Shown here: in pieces, positions 1 to 12,021 of the stretch
How positions within the stretch are numbered: position 1 is the first letter of the stretch
Layout of the letters: every line of letters begins with the position of its first letter
Position numbers and translations under genes: made by a program
Source of the DNA: Apiotrichum sp. Y4204
Lineage: Eukaryota > Basidiomycota > Tremellomycetes > Trichosporonales > Trichosporonaceae
NCBI GenBank assembly: GCA_025531455.1
Contig: JAMYHL010000129.1
Location: 1 to 64,000, forward strand
Direction of reading: 5' to 3'
DNA length: 64,000 bases
Notes under the pieces: model-generated
Databases searched by the model: none
The model's input: the letters and a program-made list of their open reading frames with translations, nothing else
What the model was told of the DNA's origin: nothing

Positions 1-153
1 GAAGGTGGGCCGTTGTCCTCGTTCGTCGAGGACGATGAGGACGACGAGGACGATGAGGAAAGCCCGTTGGCCGCTTTCGTTGAAGACGAAGACGACATGG
101 ACGATGACGGCGTATTTGTTGACGGCCTGCCAGTCGAGGATGATGAAGACTAG
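1..153 (+). CDS. Acidic C-terminal tail of a protein truncated by the window edge
   Basis: Frame 1 is open from the first base to a TAG at 151-153. The 50 residues are dominated by Asp and Glu, with two similar blocks of the form PL(S/A)(S/A)FVED followed by D/E runs. Acidic tails of this kind occur on histone chaperones, ribosome-biogenesis factors and many other nuclear proteins, so the family cannot be named from this piece. The start and any catalytic or binding domain lie to the left of the window. The frame is favoured because it stays open to the edge and has a consistent acidic composition. Confidence 0.6.
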   Translation, partial: EGGPLSSFVEDDEDDEDDEESPLAAFVEDEDDMDDDGVFVDGLPVEDDED

Positions 154-1169
154 ACGATGTAAGCCTTCTTATCATTCACGTATCCTTTGTACTGGCCAGG
201 TTTTACTGGTGCCCACGACTCTAGCTGCAGCACGAACATCTGAGACGGATCACCAAAACTGGCGACCGCTTGAGGGGCGCTCCGTCACCGGTGATCTGTA
301 GATCACCCTTTCCCTTGATCTAGCTAGCGACGCGTTCCTGCGTGCCTGCGACCCCTTCTTGCCCTTTGGCCTGACAGTCGGGCGAGACTCTGTTCCGCAG
401 AAACTGAGAGGATGGGAACCTGGGGAGGTCCGAGTAGAAGATGCATTCTGCTCAGGAGCAGCCACCGTCGGAAATGCCTCCCAGCCCAGGGACGACGAGC
501 TGGGGCATCTTACGCCCATCCCGTGGCCCGTGCACCCGTGGGACCGTGGGGCATTGGGGCCATGGCCTCGTCGTGGTACGTGGTAGAGCGTGGTATCGTA
601 CATTGTGGCCATCGCGCACATCCTTCTTCGATCGGCCGATTAGATGGTACAGTAGACTGCTTGTCGACTTGTTCTAGTTGACCACTTGTGTCCACTTACC
701 ACTACGGACACAGAACTTAGTCTTTGAGTCACCTTGGACGTTTGGACACTGCGATAGTTGATGCAGAGACAGGGTGGTGTGTCAGCACACAATAGGTGAC
801 CTGGCTACAGTCGTGGCCAACAGGGTGGCTAGGGCGGGGCGCCAACACACACAGCTTGCTTGACAGACAATCGCTGCCTTGCATGCCTTGCTGTCTGGAG
901 CCTGTCAACCATGCGGCCTGATCGGGCTTTTGGGGCTCGCACTTGTCTATACTGTTCCCTTCCCTCCCCTTGCTTGTTGTTTACGGCTCCTTTGTCGCCA
1001 CCGACAAGTCTGCCTCGTCAAGCCTCTATAAGCCGCCACCTCAGCTGTTCTCACCTAACATCCTATCACTCTTCATCCCGTGGCCACTCGCATAACATTA
1101 CCTCCTTCTGACAAAGTCTCACGACTCACATTATTTGCCTTTCCCCCTTCCCATCTCCGTCCTCTTAAG
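154..1169. promoter_or_regulatory. Gene-free region and likely promoter of the F-box-like gene
   Basis: No reading frame here looks like protein. The last 200 bases become C/T-rich, as is common upstream of genes in this window. A TATA-like stretch, ctctataagcc, lies at 1024-1034, about 140 bases before the chosen ATG. The 3' end of the preceding gene must also lie in the first part. Nothing else was recognised. Confidence 0.35.
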
Positions 1170-2732
1170 ATGGGCCGTCGTCGCACCAAGTTCGTACCTC
1201 TCGACCTGAACGAGCTTGAAGCTTGTACCGCCTCTCCCTCTTTACTGGAAACAAACAAGGGCCGTAGGGACAAGGATTTTCCCAAAGGTGGTACAGGCCA
1301 CGCCTTCCGCAACGACAAAGGCCACCGCAATGAAACATTCGTTACACTGTCCAAGAGTCGTCCGTGCGCAACTGCTCCTTCCAAGCGTGTCGCAGGCAGC
1401 AAGCGTCCAAAGTGTTCTGCGCCACCGAAGAACACTCCGTCCTCACAGAAGACTTTCTTATCGACGAGTCGCCACCCGCGCCCACCGTTGCGCTCTCCAG
1501 CGCCTGCATCACCGAAAGATACCAAAGATCACACCGCATTGACGAAGATCCGTCGCCCTCGCACCTCGAAACGTGATGAACGTCCAAAAGTTATCATTGA
1601 CCATACGGTCTTCCCTCATTTGATTGACAATATCCTTTCGCATCCTGATTCATGGCGTGCCATGCGTGGCACTGCGAAGGTCTACTACAACCGCGTCAAT
1701 ACCATGCTCTACAACCACGTTGTCATCTCACCAGTCTTTCGCGATGGTCCCGACGACGAAGCTGTTGATAACGATCATGACGACGACCAGACATCCGCGC
1801 TTGAGCAAGCACCCCTTCTTCTGGATGTTGCCTCTCCGAGCTACTCTCTCCCACATTTTAGGGCTCGATACTATGACAATATCTGGGGCGAAACCGAGTC
1901 TGACTTCATGCAATTGGAGACATGTGCCTCGCTTCTCAAGAGATACACCAAAGTAATGGAAGCCCCAATTCAAATGTCCGTCGACGACCTTTGTTGGTTT
2001 CAACTGGCGATTGGAACTCGGGTCCAAACCGTCCGCCTCTACTCCCACCGGGACATCGATTATCGCGCCAACAGATACAGTTCCTTACCCTCTGGCCACC
2101 TGTATTGCCCAGTCCCGTTCATGGCCACCAAGGTCGTGCTTCTGCCAGCCCAAACGCGACTGTCGCCTGTCACTCGCCACAAAGGCACAGGCGTCTTTAT
2201 CGAAGGCAAGGTACGCAAGTTGGTCTCACATGTGGTGTTCTCAAACGGCGGAATCGATTATTTCCATCGCAAGTTGCGTCGGCGTTCCCCGGGGTTGAAT
2301 GCAATGGTGTACATTTTTACACCGGGACTGGGTAATCCTAAACTCAAGGTGAGCCTAATGGAGGCCCCCATATCACATGTCTAATCGCAGTGTAACTGGG
2401 CGGAGCTCGGACAAGAGATCGGCCTCAGCCTGTATCTTGACTATCTCCGGTCGAAGGGATCCCAGCAAACGACTCTGGTGGATTTTCCGGTCCATCTGCT
2501 TTCAATCTCAACTTTCCAGACCAAAATCGAAGAGGGTATCGTCAACTCGGTCAACGCCAGTGAGCTGCCTTGCACCTGTTCCGACGGCATGGATTTCGGT
2601 TGTTTCGCTTGCGTATATTGCCCCGCCGAAAGTCTCAGCTCCCACCTGTTGAGTTCAGTACGCTTCCTCAGTCGCGAAGAATATTCCCAAACTCTTTCCT
2701 GCGGTGAATTCGAAGAAGAGGAGATTCGCTAG
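1170..2732 (+). CDS. F-box-like hypothetical protein (Trichosporonales-type family)
   Basis: Two exons, 1170-2348 and 2391-2732, give 520 minus stop, i.e. a 506-residue product. The 42-nt intron has donor GTGAGC and acceptor CGCAG. The start is the ATG of MGRRRTKFVPLDLNELE; the frame is open 30 codons further upstream but without another in-frame ATG. Residues 1-135 are basic and probably disordered. Around residues 140-195 a stretch beginning DHTVFPHLIDNIL and running through a WRAMRGT motif resembles the F-box-like segment seen in a very large family of Trichosporon-type yeasts. The C-terminus has a Cys-rich patch (CTC..GC.AC.YC) and ends in acidic residues. F-box proteins normally choose substrates for SCF ubiquitin ligases, but that role is only inferred here and no substrate-binding domain was recognised. 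Confidence 0.8.
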
Positions 2733-3230
2733 TCACAAGATAAAACGGACAATGTGTAATGAAGCGGCACAGGAGAGCACGGCACAAGAGTTCAACGGAT
2801 CGTTCCCAACCCTCCACCCTGTACGACCAACCGACGTCCTACCAAATTAAGTGTCCCTGTAGCGCCGTAGATTGTATACAAACAAATGAGTGAACGCAAA
2901 TGTCATGGTGTGTTTGGCACTCATATCAGTCCAACCAAGACGCAAAGACACCAAGAGGCATAAGAGTTGGGAAGAGACGTCTCGGTGTTCAACCCCACGT
3001 GGTGCACGTGGGTAAGATTACATCTTGCACCTTGCACCTCCAGAGCTCCAGCTCAAGAGCTCGACTCCCGACTGAGATTGCTTCCGTCCTTACCACCAGT
3101 TTGGCAGTCACTAACAACACCTCACCGGTGGTGAACTCGTTTACTCGCTCGAACGGCTACTCCTTCCTTTCATCTGTCCACTGACACCGCTTGCAACCCC
3201 GAAATCGTTCAGTAAATCTACCGAGTCAAG
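2733..3230. other. Intergenic region upstream of LUC7
   Basis: The 498 bases between two genes on the same strand should hold the terminator of the F-box-like gene and the LUC7 promoter. No RNA gene or coding frame was recognised. The 3' half has several short AG/CT-rich stretches but no clear TATA box. Confidence 0.4.
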
Positions 3231-4801
3231 ATGGGGAAGATGGCAGAAATGCAGCGCAAGCTGCTCGAGGTGAGTGACGCTTGGCTTCCCCTATCTGGGT
3301 CGGATTACATCTTGGGCCGGAGCTGACATTTGCGTTCATTATTCCGCGATCTCTTGAACCACTCGTGCTATGAATAATCCGCAACGATCCCCTTCGGCTG
3401 TTTTGTTCCGCCCGCCGTATAGCAAATGATGGGCCCCGAAGCCATGGGATTCACGCCGCCCAACCTCGACTGGTGGAACGAGAAGGTGTGCCGCGACTAC
3501 CTGTTTGGCACCTGTCTGCACGACACATTCTCCAACACTGTGAGTCGTTACGTTTGGGATTGAGGACAAGAGCTGGGATAGATTTACTAGTCTATAGAAG
3601 TCTCCTCCTTTCTGTATGCCTTTCTGATTATCTTTCACCGCAGGCGACGCACGCTAACGGTAACAGAAAATGGACCTCGGAGCGTGTCCCAAGACGCACT
3701 CGGATCGCATCCTCAAACAGTTCAAGGAGGCCGAGGCCGCCGTGCCCCAAGACCCGCGCATTGCCATCTTCCGCCAGGAACACGAGAACACCATTTACCA
3801 GTTTGTGGACGAGTGCGACCGGCGTATCCGCGCGAGTCAGAGGAAGCTCGAGAAGACACCGGAGGAGAACAGGAAGACCGTTGACTTGGTGAGTATTATG
3901 AGCTTTGGTCAGCTTGGATGATGTTGGTCGACGTTATCCAAGCAAGCACTTTAGCTTATTCATTTTCTTGTTTCTTTATGGAAAGGTCTGACGCTCTACA
4001 GATGAAGGAAATTGGCGAGATCGAGCTTTCGATCCAAGGCGGAACCGAGGAGATTGAGGCACTAGGAGAGGCCGGAAAAGTGGAGGAGTCGATGGAGAAG
4101 CTCGCGGCTGTCGAGGCGCTTAAGCAGCTCAAGATTGACAAGGAGAAGGAGTTGCAGAACCTGAACGAGAATGCTGGTGCGTCGGGGCACCAAAAGCTGC
4201 GTGTGTGTGAGATCTGCGGTGCCATGCTTTCGGTGCTCGACTCGGACAAGCGTCTTGCGGACCACTTCGGCGGCAAGATGCATCTCGGGTTCCACGAGCT
4301 GCGCAAGCTCATGGCTGCATGGGGCGAGGCGAGGATGCGCGGCCCTCCTGCCCCGTCCCATGGCTCCCACTCGCATTCACACATGGCGCCGACCGGCCCG
4401 CCACCCGCAAGCGCACCCCCACCCCCGCCAGGCATGAGCCGGCCGCCTGTTCCGCCGTTCCCCACCGGAGGTGACGATGTCAAGCGCGAGGCAGGAGAGC
4501 TCGTCGAGGATCGTCGCGGTAGCCGCTCAGGAGACCGGCCGGATGACCGTGGTCGTGATCGGTACGGAGACCGTGACCGCGGAGGTAGCCGGTACGACGA
4601 CCGTGATCGCTACGGGGACCGTGGAGGAAGCAGGTACGACGACCGCGATCGCGAGCGGAGTCGGTACGACGACAGGCGGGACCGTTATGAGTAAGTCTCA
4701 CCACGGTGGAAATTGTCGAACTGTGTTCGCCAGGCTAATGATACAGTGATGACCGGAGACGCGAGCGCTCCCGCTCGCCATCCAAGCGCCGTGTAGTGTA
4801 G
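3231..4801 (+). CDS. LUC7: LUC7-family U1 snRNP splicing factor
   Basis: Five exons (3231-3269, 3423-3539, 3667-3888, 4002-4690, 4747-4801) encode 373 residues. LUC7 proteins belong to the U1 snRNP and help choose 5' splice sites in the nucleus. The first zinc finger lies near residues 30-60, with the conserved VCRDYLFGTCLHDTF core and a C..TH pair continuing after intron 2. A helical, coiled-coil-like stretch (about 95-185) follows. The second zinc finger (about 195-217) has CEICGAML and the DHFGGKMHLG histidines. The tail is rich in His, Pro and Gly, then in RD/RS repeats of the type RYDDRDRYGDR, ending in SRSPSKRR. The last exon is 55 nt; ignoring its intron would stop translation just after RDRYE, but splicing restores a typical RS ending. 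Convergent with SELO, whose stop is 139 bases away. Confidence 0.95.
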
Positions 4802-4939
4802 AGCTGATTGGATTTGTGGGTCGAGAGGAGTATGTATTCCTGCGATGAATCATTGAGCACTCGAATAAGCTGATTGCCACATATGACACATCTATCTAGA
4901 TACATTCCAGGTGGTACAGAGTAGTGAAGCAAAAGATAT

Positions 4940-7252
4940 TTAGCTGCTGCACGAGCACTGGAAGCCCAGCATAGTGCGTGGTCCCAGACCACAGAGGCGG
5001 ACTTGTTCTGCGGCTGTGGCATCGCCATCACACGCGGAAACCTTGCCATCTTCGCCCTCACCATAGGGCTTGAAAGGGTTCGTGGCCATCTTGGACAAGT
5101 TAATACTACACCACACGATAGACGACGTTGCAGACTCACATCAAGTACGGTCGCAAGCGCCTTGCGCGCCTCGGGGATATCGCTGGCCTTGATAGCATCC
5201 TCCATCTTCTTGATCGTGTCCTCAAGCACCCACTGGCGGAGGATAAAGCGGGGATTGACGCTCTTCATCGCCTCGCGGCGGTCATCGCCCGCCCACGCCG
5301 CGACCTCCTCTTTATCCGAAATTCGGGGGCCGTAGACGCGCAGCCAGCCCGCGATAGCCTCCTCAGCGCGCGAGATCGAGTCGGAGGGAAGGTCGGAGGC
5401 AGCTGCCGCAACCCAGGCTTTCGAAAAGTCGCGGATGTAGCTGTCCTCTCCAGCACGGTTGTGGTCGAAGAAGCAGAGTTGACGGAGGGAAATACCCAGA
5501 TCGCCCGAGTTGGCGTTCAGGAGCATCAGGTGGTCGCGCACGATGTCGCGGTCGTCCATGTCCTGGTAGGTCCGAAGACCGAATCGCTGGGCGTTAATGT
5601 GTGACTTATGACGGTGAGCTCAACGTACCTTATGCCAACCTGCCCGCTCCGTGTCGTGGAGGGTCTTTGTGAAAACGTCGTTCCAACCGTTGATGTACTC
5701 GAGTCCAGCAGCGTCCCAGGCGCGCACGTCATCTGTCGTAGCCTCCTTCGCCCATCCCTCCTTCGGCGCAGTGCCATTCTTCGCCTCGTACCCCAATACA
5801 GGGAGAAGTGCACTGGCCAGCGAGTCGAGGGCGAACAGCACACGACTGGGCTGGTTCTTGTAGCTGTACAGACCACTTGGGTCCGAGTGATCTGGGGTAT
5901 CAGCATTGAGTTGCCATGAGGAGTAAATTGACTCACTGCAGATATGATTCTGGTCCCAGACGTCCATGAACGCGTATGGTCCATAGTCAATGGTGAGCCC
6001 CATTATGGAAATATTGTCCGTGTTCTGCTGTTAGTCATAATCTTCGCTTTCCAGACTCACCAGAACTCCGTGCATGAAGCCGTACACCTGCCACAAGGCA
6101 GTTGTCTCCGCATTCTTCTTGACGACTTCCATGAACCAGTCTTTGACGCTCTTCCCCTGCATTCCCATCACTTCGTCCTTGACCCAGGTAGTCAGTTCCC
6201 GCAGGCCCTCAAGGTTACCCTGACCGCTCAGCGGATCATCGGGGTCGGCCTTGTCCTGTCCTTGCTGCCAGCCGCCACCGAGGAAGATTGTGCGGGTGTT
6301 TCGCCCGGCCTCACCAGGATTAAGAGCTTCGAAGTGGCCAATGCGGATGAAACTCGGGGCAATACGTGCGAGGAGCGATGACGGTTCAGGACCGTACTCC
6401 CGAAGCACGACCACGGGTGAAGTCAGGAGCGCAAGGGAACGGGTGGTCGGGATGCCGAGGGCCGCAATGGCTGTGATGTCAGTGACCGTCCAACAAGTTC
6501 TCACACCCACCTTCGGCACCGAGATATTCTCGGACTCCGGATCGCAAGACAGCCAGTCCATCGGCCTGGCGAGAAAATGGCGTGCGACCGGCGCCCTTGA
6601 GCTGGATTTCGCAGCGACCACCCTCGCTCTCCGTCTCTATCACGGTCATGGCGCGACCATCGCCGAGCTGGCCAGCCCACTGACCAAACTGATGGCCGCA
6701 GTATCGGGTGCTCCAGGGTACGTATGTGTCGCTGCTCATGACTTTACGCCCCGACAGAACATCGGCCAGTGCGACACCTGCAGGTGTGGTCGCGTCGACA
6801 TCGCCGGTATCGAGGTGAGGTAACATGATATCCCTCGCCGTCTCGGCCACCCCAAGGATGACAGGCTCCAATTTAAGCCTATGCTCGCTAGACCATAGGC
6901 TCAAGCCATTCTTTCCTGTCGATTCGACGTCGACTGGATCCCAACGACGAAGCACATCCTCAACGTTCACGCCCTGTCCCGTTTCGGGATTGGCACCGAG
7001 TGCGATGGCCTCCTCCTTGGTGATACGCAGCGGCCATTCGGTCCATAGCGGAAGAGTACGCGCCCATACGCCGCGAGTTGCTGCTGGGAAGGTGGTGCTT
7101 CGCCTCTGGGCCGACGGCTCGTCCTCGAGCGGCAACGAAGTCAGATACGACTGAAGAGTTTGCTTGGCGAGTGGCAATTGGTGGATGGGGACTTTGCGGG
7201 TTTGTGTCGACATGGCGCGTTGGAACGATTTTGCGGAAGGTCGAAGAAACAT
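4940..7252 (-). CDS. SELO: SelO-family protein AMPylase, mitochondrial
   Basis: Six exons (6511-7252, 6061-6470, 5937-6024, 5629-5891, 5140-5586, 4940-5089) give 699 residues. SelO is a pseudokinase-fold enzyme that transfers AMP to Ser/Thr/Tyr of mitochondrial redox proteins. The start is the ATG of [14 protein letters not shown]; the frame extends upstream, but only to a GTG. The basic Ser/Arg-rich leader suits mitochondrial import, and a second ATG (MSTQTRK) lies 13 codons on. Diagnostic motifs are [16 protein letters not shown], the [11 protein letters not shown] loop, [11 protein letters not shown] joined over intron 1 to [22 protein letters not shown], and [16 protein letters not shown] with the downstream ICNHSD. 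Metazoan SelO carries selenocysteine near its end; here the last residues are FQCSCSS, so Cys is used, as in other fungi. Shares an upstream region with LIA1. Confidence 0.95.
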
Positions 7253-7802
7253 GAGAGAAAAGGCAAGTTGAGATCTACTTTGTGATAACACGATGGAGAT
7301 GCACTAAACGAACAGAATCGAGAGTCGGGGACAGATCAAGAGCTGGTTGTGGAGCAGGAGAGCACTCTGCAGGCATGATGACAAATGATACGGTACAGTG
7401 ACTGACCATCTGGTTCCCAGAGGTGAGGTTCTGGGTGCTCGGACGCTGACGTGATTTCTCGGGGCCCCGAGGCTGAGCAGGCAGAATCAACATTCCCACG
7501 GTACACCCCGGCTTGGCAACTGCTTCTTGTTTTTGTGAGTTTTTGTGCAATGGGGGGTTTTTTTTTTTTTCCTTCGGCCGTCATCCATGTGTGGCTTTGT
7601 TGCCATGAATTTTGGTTGGTTTCTTAATGGACTTCGTTACGACTGTTCTTCTTATCTGATTAACCAAAAAAATTACAGTCACTACCCCCTCGTTGGCCTT
7701 TGTCTTTCCTTTCTCCCCCCCCTCCCAACCTTCTCCCCCACACATCCACGTCCTTCCTCTCTTTCTCTGTGAAGAAAACAAAAAACGCCAAATCTCACCA
7801 CC
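7253..7802. promoter_or_regulatory. Divergent promoter between SELO and LIA1
   Basis: This 550-bp region separates head-to-head genes. A run of 13 T lies at 7558-7570 and a strongly pyrimidine-rich tract (about 7697-7750) comes just before the LIA1 ATG, which has an A-rich context (accACCATGAG). Poly(dT) tracts and C/T-rich leaders are common in fungal promoters. No specific factor site was recognised. Confidence 0.5.
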
Positions 7803-8961
7803 ATGAGCGTAACTGTCACCCCCGAGCAGATGGCTGCTCTCCGCGCCACGCTCCTCAACACCTCGGGTTCGACCCCGCTCCACGAGCGCTTCCGTGCGCT
7901 CTTCATGCTCAAGGCTGTCGGCGGCGACGAGGTCATTGCGATCATTGGCGAGGGTGCGTGTTGTGCATTTCACTCTACTATCTCATGTCCACCAGTTAAC
8001 ATTTAGGTCTAAAGGATGACTCGGCTCTGCTCAAGCACGAGCTTGCCTACGTTCTTGGCCAGCTCAAGAGCACGACCGCTGTTCCCATCCTCGAGGATGT
8101 GCTCATCAATGCCAACGGCGCGCACTGCGCCATGGTGCGTCATGAGGCGGCCGAGGCGCTCGGTGCTATCTCGTCGCTCGACTCGCTTCCTGTTCTCCGC
8201 AAGTACCTCGATGACCCGGCCCGTGAGGTGCGCGAGACCTGTGAGATTGCGGCCGACAAGATTGTCTACGACCACTCGGAGGAGGGCAAGGCCCGCAAGC
8301 CCAAGTGAGTGTCCCTGACCACCCCTTGACGTGGATCCTGCACCGTTCCTGTGCTCATGCTAGCCCGAACTTCCCGACCATCGACCCCGCTCCGGCGTCG
8401 CAGCGTGAGCCGGTTCCCGAGCTCCGCGCCGCCCTCCTGAACACCAAGCTCCCCCTGTTCGAGCGCTACCGTGCTATGTTCGCTCTGCGCGACTACGGAG
8501 GTGCCGAGCGTGAGGCCGTGCGCGCACTGGCCGAGGGCTTTGACGACTCGTCAGCCCTTTTCCGCCACGAGATCGCGTACATCTTCGGCCAGCTCTCCTC
8601 GCCCCACTCGATTTCGTCATTGCTCCGCGTCCTTCGTGACGCTAACGAGGAGGAGATGGTGCGCCACGAGGCTGCCGAGGCGCTCGGTGGCATTGCGTCG
8701 GATGGAGCGGACGATGACATCCATCCCGAGGACGACCCGCTGCCTGAGGGTGGCGTGCTCGCCATCCTCCGTGACTGGGCGGTGCGCGAGGAGGCCCCTC
8801 AGGTTGTCCGCGAGTCGTGCCAGGTTGCCATCGACATGTGGGAGTACGAGAACTCGACCGACCAGTTCAACCCCCTCGACAAGCTCGCTACCGACAAGTC
8901 GCACAGCACCGGCATGGAGCGTTCGGCGCACGCCGCCGTTGCCGCGGGCATTGCTGTCTAA
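7803..8961 (+). CDS. LIA1: Deoxyhypusine hydroxylase (HEAT-repeat, di-iron)
   Basis: Three exons (7803-7953, 8007-8304, 8364-8961) encode 348 residues. The enzyme hydroxylates deoxyhypusine on eIF5A, the last step of hypusine formation, in the cytosol. It is built from two sets of HEAT-like repeats. Four metal-binding His-Glu motifs are visible: KHELAYVLGQ, RHEAAEALG, RHEIAYIFGQ and a second RHEAAEALG. The linker joining the two halves carries the family motif NFPTIDPAPAS. The length is slightly above the usual 300-340. The gene ends 126 bases from the convergent DOA1 stop. An acidic insert (about residue 268) follows the last HE motif. Confidence 0.96.
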
Positions 8962-9087
8962 TTGTTGAACTTGTACGAGTGAAGTGATGTGGGATTGATG
9001 CCCTTGATGACACCCCTTAGAATATATACCATTCATGCATTGTACTTCTCGAACCCCTGCCGTCTACATAGTTATTCTACGTCTATC

Positions 9088-12021
9088 TTACGCATCCAGC
9101 GACGAAATTTCGGTGGCAAGATCAGTCAGGCGCTTTTCCTTGAGGGTCCCAGCCCTGGCAGTAACAAGTTGCTTGGCACGTTGTACGTCAAAGACCATAA
9201 GAGCACCCCTGCCAGGAGACGAAAGCTGGCGTGGTCAGAAGAGGACGACAGTATTGAAACTCACCAAATTACCTAAAGCGACCGAGGCACGGTATATGGT
9301 CTCGCTGTCCGTCTTCTCATTATCCACAATCTGGTGTGAGCATCAAATGAAGTAAGAAACACCTTACATGAATAATAAGACCAAGCAGTGGTCCAGCCAG
9401 GTTGCTTGAGAGATGGCCGGTAGCGGCGAGGATCGAGTAGCTAACAAGTCAGATGTTGAACGCAAATGGTTCTCACCTCATCGCAACGGTTGCGAGTGGC
9501 ACCTTGGCTGTACCGACCTCCGCCCACTTGCGGCCTTTCACTAGGTCGACCAAAATCCCCTCTTCAGCCGCCGCAATCATCGTCTTCTTTCCACTGCCCG
9601 TCATGAACAAGTTGTTGAGGGCACGCATGGCAAGCATCTGATTCGTGGCACACATCTTGGCGGCACTCCAAGGGGTTCCCCAGCCGGCAGCTTCCATGAG
9701 GGTGTTGGGTGCCGATGTGCAGCTTCCCAAAGCGGGAGAGATCGCCGCCAAGGCTCGGAGCAAGTCAATGACTGATTATGTTAGTAAACCTCTTATACTC
9801 ATGATACGCACGAGGAAAGCGATGGTCTTCGTCCCATTGCAGTACCAGTGCCAAAATCTTCGCTGGGTCGTAGGTTTCCGTCGTCGCAATCTTGTCTGCA
9901 CCCGCAATCTGGAACGCCGCGGTGAGGCTGGTAGCCGTGGCTTCATCGATAGTGAGTTCAGGCTGGAATGTGAGCAACCTTGTTCAAACGTGGCCCTCTA
10001 TTAACACCTACAGATGTAGACTTAAACTGGTCAAGCTTGCCCTGGGCCGCCTTGGCGTTGAAACCCTTGAACGGCTGCAAGGTTTTCACAGGCAGTATCT
10101 TGGTTATCGATGTAGCTTGAGTTGAATACGCTCCACCGCCTGGTGTGTTAGAACCGCGCGACATGATAGAAACTCACCTGTGAATGGGTCGGCACGGCTA
10201 GACGATCCACTTCCGGTCTGCACACCACCGCCTGTGTACCGCGAGCCGCCAGTAAGCGGGTCACCGCCGCCAGACCCACTGCCGGTTTGAACGCCACCGC
10301 CAGTGTAACGCGAGGCACCTGTGAAAGGATCCACAAAGTCACTACCGCCTCCAGTACCAAGCTGAACACCACCAGTATTCTTTTGAATGAAGTCGACGAC
10401 CTGTTCCGCATATCCTGACGGGAGCTCATTCCTCTCCAGGAAGCGCTGGGCGGCAATCCATGGGTTCTCTACTTTGTCAGTGAACGCGAAGCAGAGACAC
10501 TAACCTGTGATGTTGTAGGGAAGTTTGAGAGGAGGGACGCCCTCAGCAACATCCACATCGAATACGTGATCGTATTCCTTGCCCTCATACAACTGCTTGC
10601 GGCCGGATCCGATGGCATCCACGACTTGGCCGATTTGCTGCCAGGTGGAGTCGGCCGCCTGCCACTGATATGCTTCCACATTGTCGTCGTTCTTGATCAT
10701 GATGACCTCGCCGTCCTTTTTGCCTGTTGCGTTAGCTTGGGCGCCTCACATCGAAAATCTCACCCTGTCGACCAAGTGCCTCCATACCAGGGAGGTCTGA
10801 TCGCTTGACGTCGCCAACTTGACTCCTTGATTGTCAGTCACCTTTCCATCGCCAAACTCACTTGTCCAGTTTGCGCTGCTTGATCTCCTCATCCCAAGCC
10901 GCCCGATCTTCGGGGGATGCCATCAAGTCCTCCTGTCGAGTAAAGAAGCGAACAGTGCTATCAGCAGCGGCGGAAGCAATGTAATAAGAGGTTCCGCTCG
11001 CCGAGGGCACAACCGCGCCGGACCAAAGGGACATAGAAGGGTGAGGGATAGATTGCACGAGGTCCTTGTCTGACATGTTAGATCTACCGTCGAGCGGAGG
11101 GTGGAGGCAACTCACTGGACCAAACCCTTAGTGTCCCATCCTCTCCCGAGCTTACCGCACCAGTTCCGTCCGGGAACGCTGACACGGAGTATACGAATGA
11201 AGTGTGGCCTGAGAATGTGCGAGTAGGAGAAGGCTGGTCGAAGGAATAGAGATTGACAAGGCCGTCATTGCCGCAGCTCCAGAATCCAGAGCCATCTGGG
11301 CAAAGAGAGACACCACGGACACAGTCACTATGCCCCGTGTACGACTGAAGAGGGATGGTGGTGCCGTTGGCGACGTCAATCGAATGCAGAGTAATTGTCT
11401 TGTCTGCGGCAGCTGAGATGTTAGCATGCACGCATTGGAATATACCCACCTGTCAAGATCCGATCGTCCCCAACAAACTTGATAGCCCAAACAGCTTGAG
11501 AATGCGTTTTGATCTGAATGACCTTCTGGAAATCCTTCCAGATAATAACAGTCTTGTCCCAGCTCCCAGTCGCGAGAAGACCACTGGGACTGGCATCGAT
11601 GCAGCAGAGGTTTTGACTGTGTTCCAAAAGTGTATGATAGGGCTCTTGCGTAGGCGCATCGACCGAAGCGGACTCGCCGTCAATCTTGGGGAGAATGTAT
11701 GACGAGAGCATGCCTGACGAGGAGCCAATAACCAGAAGCACTGTCGTTGTTCAGTCCGTAGTTCATCTCACAGCCGTGACTCGACTTACATTGGTCCATG
11801 TGCTTGACGAAAGTGGCACAGCTCACAATCCGCTTCTCCAGTTCCTCTACACGAAGTTTGGCAGTCCATTCCTTTCCTGAGGCCGATGGACCCCAGACGA
11901 TGGCCGAACCGTCGCGCGAAGTTGAAGCCAACAGCGGGGAGGGCGCAGTCTCGACGGCAAGATTACGCACGTCGGCCGAATGGCCGTGTAGAGCAAACGC
12001 CAGCTGGAATGGTGTTGCCAT
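9088..12021 (-). CDS. DOA1: Doa1/Ufd3/PLAA-like ubiquitin and Cdc48 adaptor
   Basis: Thirteen exons (11790-12021, 11450-11740, 11116-11412, 10862-11069, 10764-10825, 10505-10723, 10178-10471, 10012-10139, 9812-9962, 9477-9771, 9368-9440, 9265-9330, 9088-9225) sum to 817 residues. The protein binds ubiquitin and the Cdc48/p97 ATPase and acts in ubiquitin recycling, vacuolar sorting and ribosome and mitochondrial quality control. Residues 1 to about 300 form a WD40 propeller (HGHSADVRNL, GSWDKTVIIW, GHSDCVRGV, SGEDGTLRVW). The PFU ubiquitin-binding domain is near 365-460. A Gly-rich linker has tandem DPFTG.SRYTGGGVQTGSGS repeats, matching the DPFTG motif of human PLAA. The PUL domain (about 540-817) ends in SVALGNL and the final helical stretch. 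Introns are as short as 33 nt. The start is the ATG of MATPFQLAF; upstream in-frame codons run into non-homologous sequence. Confidence 0.94.

Noticed and set aside
7253..7291. Longer SELO start 13 codons upstream
   Set aside because: The codon at 7289-7291 is GTG on the minus strand; the first ATG is at 7252 and already gives a plausible mitochondrial leader.
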